Shown: positions 14,900 to 22,183 of the stretch, one piece after another | Numbering within the stretch: position 1 is the first letter of the stretch | Layout of the letters: the number at the start of each line of letters is the position of its first letter | Source of the DNA: DASUAS01 sp035763625 | GTDB taxonomy: Bacteria > Actinomycetota > Acidimicrobiia > IMCC26256 > DASPTH01 | Direction of reading: 5' to 3' | Assembly: GCA_035763625.1 (NCBI GenBank) | Contig: DASUAS010000282.1 | Span: forward strand, 1-37,865 | DNA: 37,865 bases | Notes under the pieces: generated by a model | What the model saw: only the letters and a program-made list of their open reading frames with translations | Databases searched by the model: none | Told to the model about the DNA's origin: nothing | Position numbers and translations under genes: made by a program

Positions 14900-16167
14900 G
14901 AGGCCGCACCGGTGCGCGCGTCGAGCAGCGCGCGGTAGTTCTCGACGGTGCCGATCGCGGTCTGGCGCCACGTGAAGTTGTCGAGGGCGCGTCTGCGGCC
15001 GGCGGCGCCGATGCGGGCGCGGAGGTCGGCATCACCCAGCGCGCGCAGCAGGGTGGTGGCGAGCGAGTCGGGATCACCGGGAGGCACGAGCAGGCCGGTC
15101 TCGCCGTCGGTGCCGACGACCTCGGGGAGCGCGCCACCGGTGGTCGCCACCAGCGGCACTCCGCACGCCATCGCCTCGACCGCGGGAAGCGAGAAGCCCT
15201 CGTAGAGCGACGGCACCACCGCGACCTCGGCCTCGGCGTACAGCTCGACGATGCGCTCCGTGCTCACTCCTGACACGAAGCGCACCGCGCCGGTGAGGCC
15301 GAGCCGCTCGATGATGCCGGGGATCTTGCTCTTGCCCTTGGGCTTGCCGATGATCACGAGCTGGGCGTCGTCGCGCTCGGTGCGCACCTTGGCCAGCGCC
15401 TCCAGCAGCGGGATGAGCCCCTTCATGGGGACGTCGGAGCTGGTGGTGGTCATCAAGCGACCGGGCACCCGCGCGATCTCGGGCATCGGGTGGAAGATCT
15501 TCGGGTCGACCCCGACCGGGACGATGTGCAGCCGCTCGGGTCGCACGTCCATGTGGGTGACGATGTCGCGCTTGCTCGACTCCGACACCGTCACGACGCG
15601 CGGGATCGCACGCGCCACCTTCATCTGCATGCCGAGGAACCCGTACCAACGCCGCAGCGTGAAGCGGCGCCACGCGCTGGTGGCGTGCTCGAGGTCGAGG
15701 TCGCGGTCGACGGTGATCGGGTGGTGCAGGGTGGCGAGCACCGGCCAGCCGTCGTCCATCATCCCGAGCAGGCCGGACCCGAGGCACTGGTTGTCGTGGA
15801 TCAGGTCGAACTCGGCGCGGCGCGGCCCGAGGATCCGGCGCGCCCGCAGGCTGAACGTGTACGGCTCCGGGAAGCCTGCCGAGCACATGACGGCGAACTC
15901 CTGGAGGTCGATCGTGGTCTTGAACTCCCACGGCCACGGCACCCGGAACGGGTTCTCGGGCCGGTAGAGGTCGAGGCTGGGCACCCGCTGGAGCTGCGAC
16001 ATGTCGTCGAGCTCCGGGTAGGGCTGCCCCGAGAGGACGGTCACCCGATGCCCCAGCTCGGTCAGCTCCCGGGCCACGTAGCGGGTGTAGACACCTTGAC
16101 CGCCGCAGTACGGGTTGCCCCGGTAGACCAGCCAGGCGATGCGGAGACTCTCGGACTGAGACGGCAT
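14893..16167 (-). CDS. GT4-family glycosyltransferase
   Basis: A 424-residue GT-B enzyme. The N-terminal domain starts with RIAWLVYRGNPYCGGQGVYTRYVARELTELGH, cited here as the acceptor-side Gly-rich loop near residues 9-40. The C-terminal domain carries VPVGVDPKIF, TTTSSDVPMKG, LVIIGKPKGK and the nucleotide-sugar motif EGFSLPAVEAMACGVPLVA with the E-x7-E pair. There is no membrane helix, so it is cytosolic or peripherally bound. It leads a three-gene reverse-strand cassette with overlaps of 7 and 4 nt. The mRNA probably starts just before the ATG: GAGACT lies 9 nt upstream inside an inverted repeat. Donor and acceptor sugars are unknown. Confidence 0.92.
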   Translation of the reverse strand: MPSQSESLRIAWLVYRGNPYCGGQGVYTRYVARELTELGHRVTVLSGQPYPELDDMSQLQRVPSLDLYRPENPFRVPWPWEFKTTIDLQEFAVMCSAGFPEPYTFSLRARRILGPRRAEFDLIHDNQCLGSGLLGMMDDGWPVLATLHHPITVDRDLDLEHATSAWRRFTLRRWYGFLGMQMKVARAIPRVVTVSESSKRDIVTHMDVRPERLHIVPVGVDPKIFHPMPEIARVPGRLMTTTSSDVPMKGLIPLLEALAKVRTERDDAQLVIIGKPKGKSKIPGIIERLGLTGAVRFVSGVSTERIVELYAEAEVAVVPSLYEGFSLPAVEAMACGVPLVATTGGALPEVVGTDGETGLLVPPGDPDSLATTLLRALGDADLRARIGAAGRRRALDNFTWRQTAIGTVENYRALLDARTGAASC

Positions 16168-16175
16168 GAGCCGAT

Positions 16176-16190
16176 CAGTCTCGCAGACTG
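16176..16190. promoter_or_regulatory. Perfect dyad CAGTCT-CGC-AGACTG at the GT4 promoter
   Basis: A 6-bp perfect inverted repeat with a 3-nt centre overlaps the reverse-strand GAGACT (16182-16177), the likely -10 box of the GT4 cassette. It sits in the 126-nt gap between the divergent GT4 and peptidase genes, where a repressor could control one or both. Confidence 0.45.
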
Positions 16191-16293
16191 CACCCGGATC
16201 CGACGAACGTGCAGGTGGCGGCCCATCTGTCGTCCCGCCTCGTCACGGCGGGGCCCGCGGCCGGCGCTGGGCATCTCGTACCCTCGGGGGCTC

Positions 16294-18120
16294 ATGACCG
16301 GCATCTCCGCGGCCGCGCTGGCGCGGTCGCGCACCCTGGGCGAGGCACGCTGGTCGCCCGACGACGCCCGGCTGGCGTGGCTCGACGTCTTTTTCGGCCG
16401 GGTCGACCTCATGGTGGGGCCGGCCGACGGGCGCGGGCCGGAGACGACCCTCACCGCCGAGGTTCCGGTGACCGGCCTGGGCGCGTACGGCGGTGGTGGT
16501 TACTGCTGGGCCGACGCCAACACGCTGATCTACGCGGCCGCCGACGGCCGCCTCCTGGCGATCGACCGGCGCGGAGGCCCGGTGCGGCTGCTCTCGCGCG
16601 ACGGTCGGGCGGCGGCGCCGGCGGCGTCGCCCGACGGTCGCCGGGTGGCGTTCGTGGTCGAGCGCGCCGACAGCTGTGACGTCGCGATGGTCGACGTCGA
16701 CGGCGAGACCTGGCCGCGACGCATCTCGCATGCGGACTACGCCTGGGATCCGTCGTGGTCGGCCGACGGTCATGCCCTCGCGTGGCACGAGTGGGACCTC
16801 CCGAACATGCCCTGGGACGGCTCGCGCATCATGGCGATCCCCGTCGACGACACGAACGCGGCGCCACTGCTCGTCGCCGGAGGTGACGACGTCGCGGTCG
16901 GGCAGCCGCGCTTCGCACCCCTCGGCGACGCGCTCGCGTTCGTCGCCGAGCTCGACGGCTGGATGAACGTCTGGATGGTCGAACGGATCGGCGACGCACC
17001 GACCTGCGTGCTCGCCGAACCACACGAGCACGCTGACCCGTCATGGGGCCCCGGTCAACGCTCGTTCGCGTGGTCGCCCGATGCGCGTTCGATCGCACTC
17101 GGTCGCAACGAGGAAGGCTTCGGGCGCCTCGTCGTCGTGACGCTCGATCGCGACCGCGCCGTCGCCGAGGTGTCGAAGGGCTGGCACGCCGGCCTCGACT
17201 GGGGGAGCGCGGGCATCGCGTGCATCCGCTCCGGCGGGCGCACCGCGCCGCAGCTCACCGTGCTCGATCCGGCCACCGGTGCGCGGGAGGCGCGTCGCCG
17301 CGGCGCGCCGGCCGAGCTCGACGCCGTCGATCTCCCCGAACCCGAGCCCTGCACGTGGACCGGAGACGACGGTGAACCCGTGCACGGTCTGCTCTGGCTA
17401 CCTCCGCCCGGCGTGTGCGACGCGGGCTCGCCGCCGCCGCTGCTCGTCGACGTGCACGGTGGGCCGACCGACCAGTCGACCGTCGACTGGAAGCCCCGCG
17501 TCCGCTGGTTCGTGTCCCGTGGCTGGGCGGTGCTCAACCCCAATTACCGCGGCTCGACCGGCTACGGGCGCGGCTACCGGCACGCCCTCGACCACGCGTG
17601 GGGCGAGGTCGACGTCACCGACACCGTCGCCGGGATCCGCGCCCTCGCCCACGACGACCGCGTCGACGCGTCGCGTGCCGCGGTGATGGGCGGCAGCGCC
17701 GGTGGTTTCACCGCGCTGCTCGTGGCCGCGCACGACCGCTCCGTCGTGCGCGCCGCGGTCAGCCTGTTCGGCGTGACCGACCTGTTCGATCTCGCCGCCA
17801 CGACGCACCGCTTCGAGTCGCGCTACCTCGACCGGCTCGTGGGCACCCTGCCCGCGCACGCCGACCGCTACAGGACGCGTTCGCCGGTCACCCGCGCCGG
17901 GGAGATCGGCGTGCCGGTGCTCGTGTTGCAGGGCGCCGACGACAAGGTGGTGCCGCCGGCGCAGGCGCAGCTCCTGGTCGACTCGATGCGGGCTGCCGGC
18001 GGCACCGTCGAGCAGCACGTGTACGAAGGCGAGGGGCACGGCTTCTCGAAGGAGTCCACCATCGTCGACTCGTTCGAGCGCATCGAGCGATTCCTCACGC
18101 GATGGGTGGTGCAGCGATGA
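16294..18120 (+). CDS. S9-family prolyl oligopeptidase-like serine peptidase
   Basis: A 608-residue cytosolic peptidase. Residues 1-350 form a beta-propeller-like region with WD40/TolB-type repeats (EARWSPDDARLAW, AAPAASPDGRRVAF, DPSWSADGHALAW, SFAWSPDARSIALG). The C-terminal alpha/beta-hydrolase domain has LLVDVHGGP (oxyanion region), NYRGSTGYGRGY and the nucleophile Ser468 in GGSAGGF. Asp550 in GADDKVVP and His582 in GEGHGFS complete the triad. It belongs to the acylaminoacyl-peptidase/dipeptidyl-peptidase branch; the true substrate is not predictable. There is no signal peptide. I start at the ATG at 16294, with TACCCT 9 nt upstream. A second hydrolase gene begins 13 nt after the stop. Confidence 0.92.
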   Translation: MTGISAAALARSRTLGEARWSPDDARLAWLDVFFGRVDLMVGPADGRGPETTLTAEVPVTGLGAYGGGGYCWADANTLIYAAADGRLLAIDRRGGPVRLLSRDGRAAAPAASPDGRRVAFVVERADSCDVAMVDVDGETWPRRISHADYAWDPSWSADGHALAWHEWDLPNMPWDGSRIMAIPVDDTNAAPLLVAGGDDVAVGQPRFAPLGDALAFVAELDGWMNVWMVERIGDAPTCVLAEPHEHADPSWGPGQRSFAWSPDARSIALGRNEEGFGRLVVVTLDRDRAVAEVSKGWHAGLDWGSAGIACIRSGGRTAPQLTVLDPATGAREARRRGAPAELDAVDLPEPEPCTWTGDDGEPVHGLLWLPPPGVCDAGSPPPLLVDVHGGPTDQSTVDWKPRVRWFVSRGWAVLNPNYRGSTGYGRGYRHALDHAWGEVDVTDTVAGIRALAHDDRVDASRAAVMGGSAGGFTALLVAAHDRSVVRAAVSLFGVTDLFDLAATTHRFESRYLDRLVGTLPAHADRYRTRSPVTRAGEIGVPVLVLQGADDKVVPPAQAQLLVDSMRAAGGTVEQHVYEGEGHGFSKESTIVDSFERIERFLTRWVVQR

Positions 18121-18133
18121 CGGTCGTGCCGCG

Positions 18134-18793
18134 ATGACCGATCCGCTGGTGACCGAGTACGAGTGGCAGGGGCCGAAGCGGGGCGCCGACCGTGCGGTGC
18201 TGCTGGCGCACGGCGCCGGCTCCGACCTGCACGGCGCCGCACTGGTGACCGTCGCCGACGCGCTGGCAGCTGCGAAGATCCCGTCGCTGCGCTTCAACTA
18301 CCCGTACCGGACGGCTGGACGCAACGCACCGGACCGTCCGAAGGTGCTCGACGCGGCCACCCGCGAGGCCGCCGCCGAGCTGGCGAAGCGCGCGAAGCTC
18401 CCGTTCGAACGGCTCGTGCTCGGGGGCCGGTCGATGGGGGGCCGCTACTGCTCGATGGTCGTGGGCGACGCCGACGACCCGGTGCCCGCCCTCGGGCTGG
18501 TGATGCTGTCGTATCCCCTGCACGCGGCGGGCAAGCCCGACCAACCGCGGACGGCGCACTTCCCGGACATCCGGGTCCCGATCCTGTTCGTCAGCGGCAC
18601 CCGTGACTCGCTGGCGGATCGAGACGCGCTCACGACCGCGGCCGAGGCGGTGCGCGGGAAGGTCGCGTTCCACTGGGTGGACACCGCCGACCACGGCTAC
18701 CGGCCCCTGAAGGCGAGCGGGCGCACGATCGCCGACGTCCTCGCCGAGGTCGCCGACACCACGGTGACCTGGGTGGCCGGGCTACCGGGCTGA
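18134..18793 (+). CDS. Small alpha/beta hydrolase (KANSL3/TEX30-like)
   Basis: A 219-residue hydrolase with AVLLAHGAGSDLHG near the N-terminus, the nucleophile Ser100 in GGRSMGGR, Asp158 in GTRDSLA and His187 in TADHGYR. GRSMGGR with an early HGAG is the pattern of the KANL3/TEX30 dienelactone-hydrolase-like family. The substrate is unknown. It follows the S9 peptidase by 13 nt and probably shares its transcript. GCGATGAC occurs at the peptidase stop and again at this start, and no clear ribosome binding site is present, so reinitiation is possible. Confidence 0.85.
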   Translation: MTDPLVTEYEWQGPKRGADRAVLLAHGAGSDLHGAALVTVADALAAAKIPSLRFNYPYRTAGRNAPDRPKVLDAATREAAAELAKRAKLPFERLVLGGRSMGGRYCSMVVGDADDPVPALGLVMLSYPLHAAGKPDQPRTAHFPDIRVPILFVSGTRDSLADRDALTTAAEAVRGKVAFHWVDTADHGYRPLKASGRTIADVLAEVADTTVTWVAGLPG

Positions 18794-18941
18794 GCCTGCG
18801 TGTGATCCCCGCTGACGATGGGTTTGATCGGGAATTGTGATGCGAAGTCTTGACGGGCAGCTCGCCACGCGCGCGAAATGAGGGCTCGGCAACGGCGCCG
18901 GATCCCTTCGTCCCCCACGCTTCGCTTCCCCGGAGGATCCC

Positions 18942-19400
18942 ATGCCTGGCCTCGAGGTACGCCCCACCGTCCACACCCGGATCGGCCCCCAGCGGGGGCG
19001 GCTGCGCAACGCCGCCATCGTCTTCGAGCAGATCTCGAGCGACGTCGACGCCAGGCGCGACACCTGGATCGTCGCCGTCGGCGTGGCGCTCGACGGGCTC
19101 GCCGACGCCTGGGAGGAGCACGTCGCCTTCACCGAGGGTCCCGACGGCCTGTTCGAGGAGCTGCTGAACGAGACGCTGGAGGTCGCGTCCGAGATCGACC
19201 GCCTCCGCCGCGATCACGAGGTGCTCGAAGCCCACGTGGCCCGGGCCCGGGAGCTGCTGGCCCAGCCCTCCGCCGGGCCCGAGGACACCCGGGTGCTGCT
19301 GGTGCTCACCGGCATCGCCAAGCTGGTCGACCAGCACCGCCGCCGGGGCGCCGACCTGCTCTACCGCGTCTACAGCGTCGACGTCTCCGCCGGCGACTGA
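18942..19400 (+). CDS. Hypothetical all-helical protein
   Basis: A 152-residue protein I do not recognise. It is rich in Ala, Leu, Glu, Arg and Asp, has no membrane segment or signal peptide, and looks entirely helical: about 16-35, 36-65 (ending WEEHVAFTEG), 70-110 (a long amphipathic, heptad-like stretch through LLNETLEVASEIDRLRRDHE) and 115-145. Coiled-coil pairing is plausible. The ATG at 18942 has an excellent ribosome binding site (GGAGGA, 18932-18937). TTGACG at 18850-18855 upstream may be a -35 element, with a poor CGAAAT 18 nt on. It is followed by a hairpin at 19403-19433. Confidence 0.65.
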   Translation: MPGLEVRPTVHTRIGPQRGRLRNAAIVFEQISSDVDARRDTWIVAVGVALDGLADAWEEHVAFTEGPDGLFEELLNETLEVASEIDRLRRDHEVLEAHVARARELLAQPSAGPEDTRVLLVLTGIAKLVDQHRRRGADLLYRVYSVDVSAGD

Positions 19401-19402
19401 CG

Positions 19403-19433
19403 GAGCCCGCTGCTCGCCCGGATCGGCGGGCTC
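19403..19433 (+). terminator. Hairpin after the 18942 gene
   Basis: GAGCCCGC (19403-19410) and GCGGGCTC (19426-19433) are a perfect 8-bp inverted repeat with a 15-nt loop, beginning 3 nt after the stop codon. No T-run follows. It separates the hypothetical gene from the cyclase gene. Confidence 0.45.
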
Positions 19434-19477
19434 GGAACAACCCGGGAACGGAGCCGGTCATCGGCCAAACTGTCTCG

Positions 19478-20005
19478 GTGCGGGTCTTCCGGTGCTTCGC
19501 CTTCGTCGACATGTGTGGCTTCACGCGCATGAACGACACGCTCGGTGACGACGAGGCGCTGGCCGTCCTCGCGGAGTTCCGCTCGATCGTGCGCGGGCTC
19601 TCGCCCGACCACGGCATCCGCGTGGGCAAGTGGCTCGGTGACGGATGCATGTTCGTGGGCACCGAGGTGCGCCCGGTCGTCGAGACCGTGCTCGACCTCA
19701 CCGAGCGGATGCAGAACGCGAGCATCGTCCTGCCGCTGCGCATCGGCATCGCCGCGGGGCGCGTCATCGTCTTCGAGGGCGACGACTTCATCGGCATGTC
19801 GATCAACCTGGCGTCGCGGCTGTGCGACGCGGCCGCGCCGGGTGAGATCCTCGCCAACGACGAAGTGGTGCACGCGCTCGGCGATGCGTTCCCCGTCATC
19901 GCGTTGGGCGAACGGCAGATCCCCGGCATCGTCACCCCCATCCCGGTCTGGCGCATCGCGGCGCCGGAGATGGAGGACGAGCTGCCGCTGAGCTTCGCGG
20001 AGTGA
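19478..20005 (+). CDS. Class III nucleotidyl (adenylate) cyclase, catalytic domain only
   Basis: A 175-residue single-domain cyclase with every expected catalytic residue. Metal-binding Asp11 is in FVDMCGFT and Asp55 in GKWLGDG. Purine-contacting Lys51 and Asp103 (DFIG) fit ATP specificity, and Asn110 and Arg114 in INLASR are the transition-state residues. No membrane, HAMP, PAS or other sensor domain is attached. The start is GTG at 19478; no in-frame start lies between the previous stop and it, and CAAACT is 6 nt upstream. murA begins 7 nt after the stop, so the two are probably co-transcribed. Activity as a homodimer making cAMP is inferred. Confidence 0.85.
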   Translation: MRVFRCFAFVDMCGFTRMNDTLGDDEALAVLAEFRSIVRGLSPDHGIRVGKWLGDGCMFVGTEVRPVVETVLDLTERMQNASIVLPLRIGIAAGRVIVFEGDDFIGMSINLASRLCDAAAPGEILANDEVVHALGDAFPVIALGERQIPGIVTPIPVWRIAAPEMEDELPLSFAE

Positions 20006-20012
20006 TCAGGAG

Positions 20013-21281
20013 ATGAGCGACTCGTTCGTCGTGCGCGCGTGCGGTCCGCTGCACGGCACCGTCCGCGTCTCCGGTGCGACGAAGAACGCGGGGACGAAGC
20101 AGATGGCGGCCGCGCTGCTCGCGCCCGGCGTCACGACGTTGCGCAACGTCGACCCCGTCGCCGACCTCGACGTGATGATCGACGTGCTGCGGGCCATCGG
20201 CGCGCACGTCGAGTGGACCGGCACGACCGAGCTGCAGATCGACGCGTCGGCACCGCTGCACGCGGAGGCGCCCTACGAGCTGGTGACTCGCATGCGGGCG
20301 TCGATCAACGTGCTCGGACCGCTCCTGGCGCGCTGCGGCGAAGCGCGGGTCGCGATGCCCGGCGGCGACAACATCGGGAGCCGCAAGCTCGACATGCACT
20401 TCCGCGGGCTCGCGGCCATGGGCGTCGAGCTCGACGTCGTGCACGGCTTCATCGAAGCCCGGACGAACCGGCTTTCCGGAGCCCGGGTGATGCTCGAGTT
20501 CCCGAGCGTGGGGGCCACCGAGAACCTGCTCACCGCCGCCGTGCTGGCCAAGGGCGAGACCGTGATCGAGAACGCGGCGCGCGAGCCCGAGCTCACCGAC
20601 CTCGCCGACATGCTCAACCGCATGGGTGCCGAGATCCACGGCGCGGGCACGTCGACGCTGGTGATCGAAGGCGTCGACGAGCTCGCACCGGTGGAGAGCG
20701 AGATCATGGCCGACCGCATCGAGACCGGCACGCTGCTCATGGCGGTCGGCATCACCGGCGGCGACGCCATGCTGCTCGGCGGCCGCATCGACCACGTCGA
20801 GACCGTCGTCATGAAGCTCGGCGAGATGGGATTGCAGGTCACGCCCACCCCCGACGGGCTCGAAGCGCGCGCCGACGAGCGGCTGCGCGCGATCGACATC
20901 GCCACGCTGCCGTTCCCCGGCTTCGCCACCGACTTCATGCCGCTCGCGGTCGCGCTGCTCGCAACCGCCGACGGCACGTCGATCGTCACCGAGAACGTGT
21001 TCGACAACCGCCTCGGCTTCGTCGCCGAGCTCAACCGCATGGGCGCCGACGTCCGTCACGAAGGGAGGCACGCGGTCGTGCGCGGCGTGCCGCGCCTGTC
21101 GGCCGCGCCCGTGCGCGCGCTCGACGTCCGCGCCGGTGCCGCGCTCGTGCTCGCGGGCTTGGCCGCCGACGGCGAGACCGTCGTGCTGGACCCGTTCCAC
21201 ATCGACCGCGGCTACTCCGACCTCGCGTCGTCGCTGCGCACCCTCGGCGCCGACGTCGAGCGCGTCCGCGACTGGCGCTGA
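20013..21281 (+). CDS. murA: UDP-N-acetylglucosamine 1-carboxyvinyltransferase (MurA), Asp in place of the fosfomycin cysteine
   Basis: The first committed enzyme of peptidoglycan synthesis, 422 residues, transferring enolpyruvate from PEP to UDP-GlcNAc in the cytosol. Lys24 and Asn25 in GATKNAG match the conserved active-site pair. The loop reads PGGDNIGSR, so the residue equivalent to E. coli Cys115 is Asp119, as in Mycobacterium tuberculosis; such enzymes resist fosfomycin. TDFMPLAVALL holds the catalytic Asp region. GGAG at 19999-20002 is 10 nt before the ATG and an AGGAG abuts it. It directly follows the cyclase gene. Confidence 0.96.
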   Translation: MSDSFVVRACGPLHGTVRVSGATKNAGTKQMAAALLAPGVTTLRNVDPVADLDVMIDVLRAIGAHVEWTGTTELQIDASAPLHAEAPYELVTRMRASINVLGPLLARCGEARVAMPGGDNIGSRKLDMHFRGLAAMGVELDVVHGFIEARTNRLSGARVMLEFPSVGATENLLTAAVLAKGETVIENAAREPELTDLADMLNRMGAEIHGAGTSTLVIEGVDELAPVESEIMADRIETGTLLMAVGITGGDAMLLGGRIDHVETVVMKLGEMGLQVTPTPDGLEARADERLRAIDIATLPFPGFATDFMPLAVALLATADGTSIVTENVFDNRLGFVAELNRMGADVRHEGRHAVVRGVPRLSAAPVRALDVRAGAALVLAGLAADGETVVLDPFHIDRGYSDLASSLRTLGADVERVRDWR

Positions 21282-21381
21282 CGCTCCTGCTCGGTGGCCT
21301 TCCCTCGCGCCAAAGCTGCGCGAACTGGAACGGCAGCGTTCGAAATCGCCCCGTCACGACGCGGACTCGCGGGGACGGTCG

Positions 21382-21387
21382 TAGCCT
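21382..21387 (+). promoter_or_regulatory. -10 box TAGCCT for the 21394 gene
   Basis: TAGCCT, then 6 nt, then the ATG at 21394, predicting a leaderless mRNA. The context TAGCCTG-N3-CCATG is shared with the 8274 and 21634 genes. Confidence 0.6.
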
Positions 21388-21393
21388 GCGCCC

Positions 21394-21624
21394 ATGCCCT
21401 GGGTCGTCGGCGCGTTGGGATCCCGCCCGGCCCGGTCGAAGGGCATCGGTCGACCGTCGGCCGGCGGGCGCGAACCCAAGGGCAAGCGCCACGCCGTCGA
21501 CACCGACACCGGGATGGTCGCGTGCGGCACGCCGGAGTCGCTGCGCATCTTCGACGACTGGCCGTGGGCGCCCGAAGACGACTACTGCCGCGCGTGCGAG
21601 CAAGTGGTGGGGGGCGCGTCGTAG
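21394..21624 (+). CDS. Small protein with possible His-Cys3 zinc site
   Basis: A 76-residue protein. The first 32 residues are basic and Gly/Pro-rich (RPARSKGIGR, GGREPKGKR). The rest contains His33, Cys44 (MVACG), Cys65 and Cys68 (CRAC). The order H-x10-C-x20-C-x2-C suggests a small zinc ribbon like those found in several short actinobacterial proteins, but I cannot name a family. Trp-rich segments (IFDDWPWAP) lie between the ligands. It starts at a leaderless-type promoter, and its TAG stop is itself part of the -10 box of the next gene. Confidence 0.65.
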   Translation: MPWVVGALGSRPARSKGIGRPSAGGREPKGKRHAVDTDTGMVACGTPESLRIFDDWPWAPEDDYCRACEQVVGGAS

Positions 21625-21627
21625 CCT
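21622..21627 (+). promoter_or_regulatory. -10 box TAGCCT for the 21634 gene, overlapping a stop codon
   Basis: The TAG stop of the upstream small gene (21622-21624) is the first half of TAGCCT, which lies 6 nt before the ATG at 21634. No ribosome binding site is present. Confidence 0.55.
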
Positions 21628-21633
21628 GACGCC

Positions 21634-22107
21634 ATGCCGACCGACTCCGTGACCGTGCACGTCGACGCCCCGCCCGAGCAGGTCTGGACGCTGGTGAGCG
21701 ACGTCACCAACACCGGCCGCTTCAGCCCCGAGACGTTCGAGGCCGAGTGGATCGACGGCTCCACCGGGCCCGAGGTGGGCGCCCGCTTCCGCGGGCACGT
21801 GAAGCGCAACGGCCGCGGGCCGACCTACTGGACCAAGTGCACGGTGGTCGGCTGCGAGCCGGGACGCGAGTTCACCTTCGTGGTCGGCACGCCCGAGCGC
21901 CATCCGATGACCTGGGGGTACCGGTTCGCGGCGTCGGGCGACGGCACCGACGTCACGGAGTTCTACGACCTCGCCGAGAACCTGCCCCTCAAGGTCTACT
22001 GGTCGCTGTTCGGCAAGGCCCGGGGCCGCACCAACGCCCGCAACATGGCTGCCACCCTCGAGCGGATCAAGGTGGCGGCGGAGTCGGCCGACGGCGCGGG
22101 CGCCTGA
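21634..22107 (+). CDS. SRPBCC (polyketide cyclase/START-like) protein
   Basis: A 157-residue protein of the helix-grip fold that binds hydrophobic ligands in a central cavity. The N-terminal strand and helix VTVHVDAPPEQVWTLVSDV followed by RFSPETFEAEWIDG, then VGARFRGHVKRNG, is the typical beginning. The C-terminal helix (TNARNMAATLERIKVAAE) closes the cavity. The ligand is unknown. It probably has its own leaderless promoter and may also be reached by transcripts from the small gene upstream. Confidence 0.85.
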   Translation: MPTDSVTVHVDAPPEQVWTLVSDVTNTGRFSPETFEAEWIDGSTGPEVGARFRGHVKRNGRGPTYWTKCTVVGCEPGREFTFVVGTPERHPMTWGYRFAASGDGTDVTEFYDLAENLPLKVYWSLFGKARGRTNARNMAATLERIKVAAESADGAGA

Positions 22108-22118
22108 GCGAGTCGCTC
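22106..22118 (+). terminator. Small dyad at the end of the 21634 gene
   Basis: GAGCG (22106-22110) and CGCTC (22114-22118) flank AGT right at the stop codon. It is short and has no T-run, so it is a weak terminator candidate. Confidence 0.2.
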
Positions 22119-22136
22119 GGAGACGGGAAGGCCTGC

Positions 22137-22142
22137 GAGACT
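22137..22142 (+). promoter_or_regulatory. Possible -10 box GAGACT for the NifU-like gene
   Basis: GAGACT, the same hexamer found before three other genes here, lies 41 nt before the ATG at 22184. A transcript from it would have a leader of about 35 nt carrying GGGAGG as ribosome binding site. Confidence 0.35.
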
Positions 22143-22183
22143 GGTGGTGTTGCACGGGAGTACGCCCGCCACGGGAGGCCTGT

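Noticed and set aside
15490..16293. Upstream extension of the S9 peptidase by 268 codons
   Set aside because: It runs antisense to the GT4 gene and adds no domain. The propeller begins just after the ATG at 16294.
18794..18941. A tRNA or small RNA in the 148-nt gap
   Set aside because: I found no cloverleaf or TPsiC-like segment. It holds a possible TTGACG element and a ribosome binding site for the next gene.
20358..20380. Sequencing error at the MurA cysteine
   Set aside because: The surrounding PGG-x-x-IGSR is intact and in frame. Asp at this place is an established natural variant in actinobacteria.
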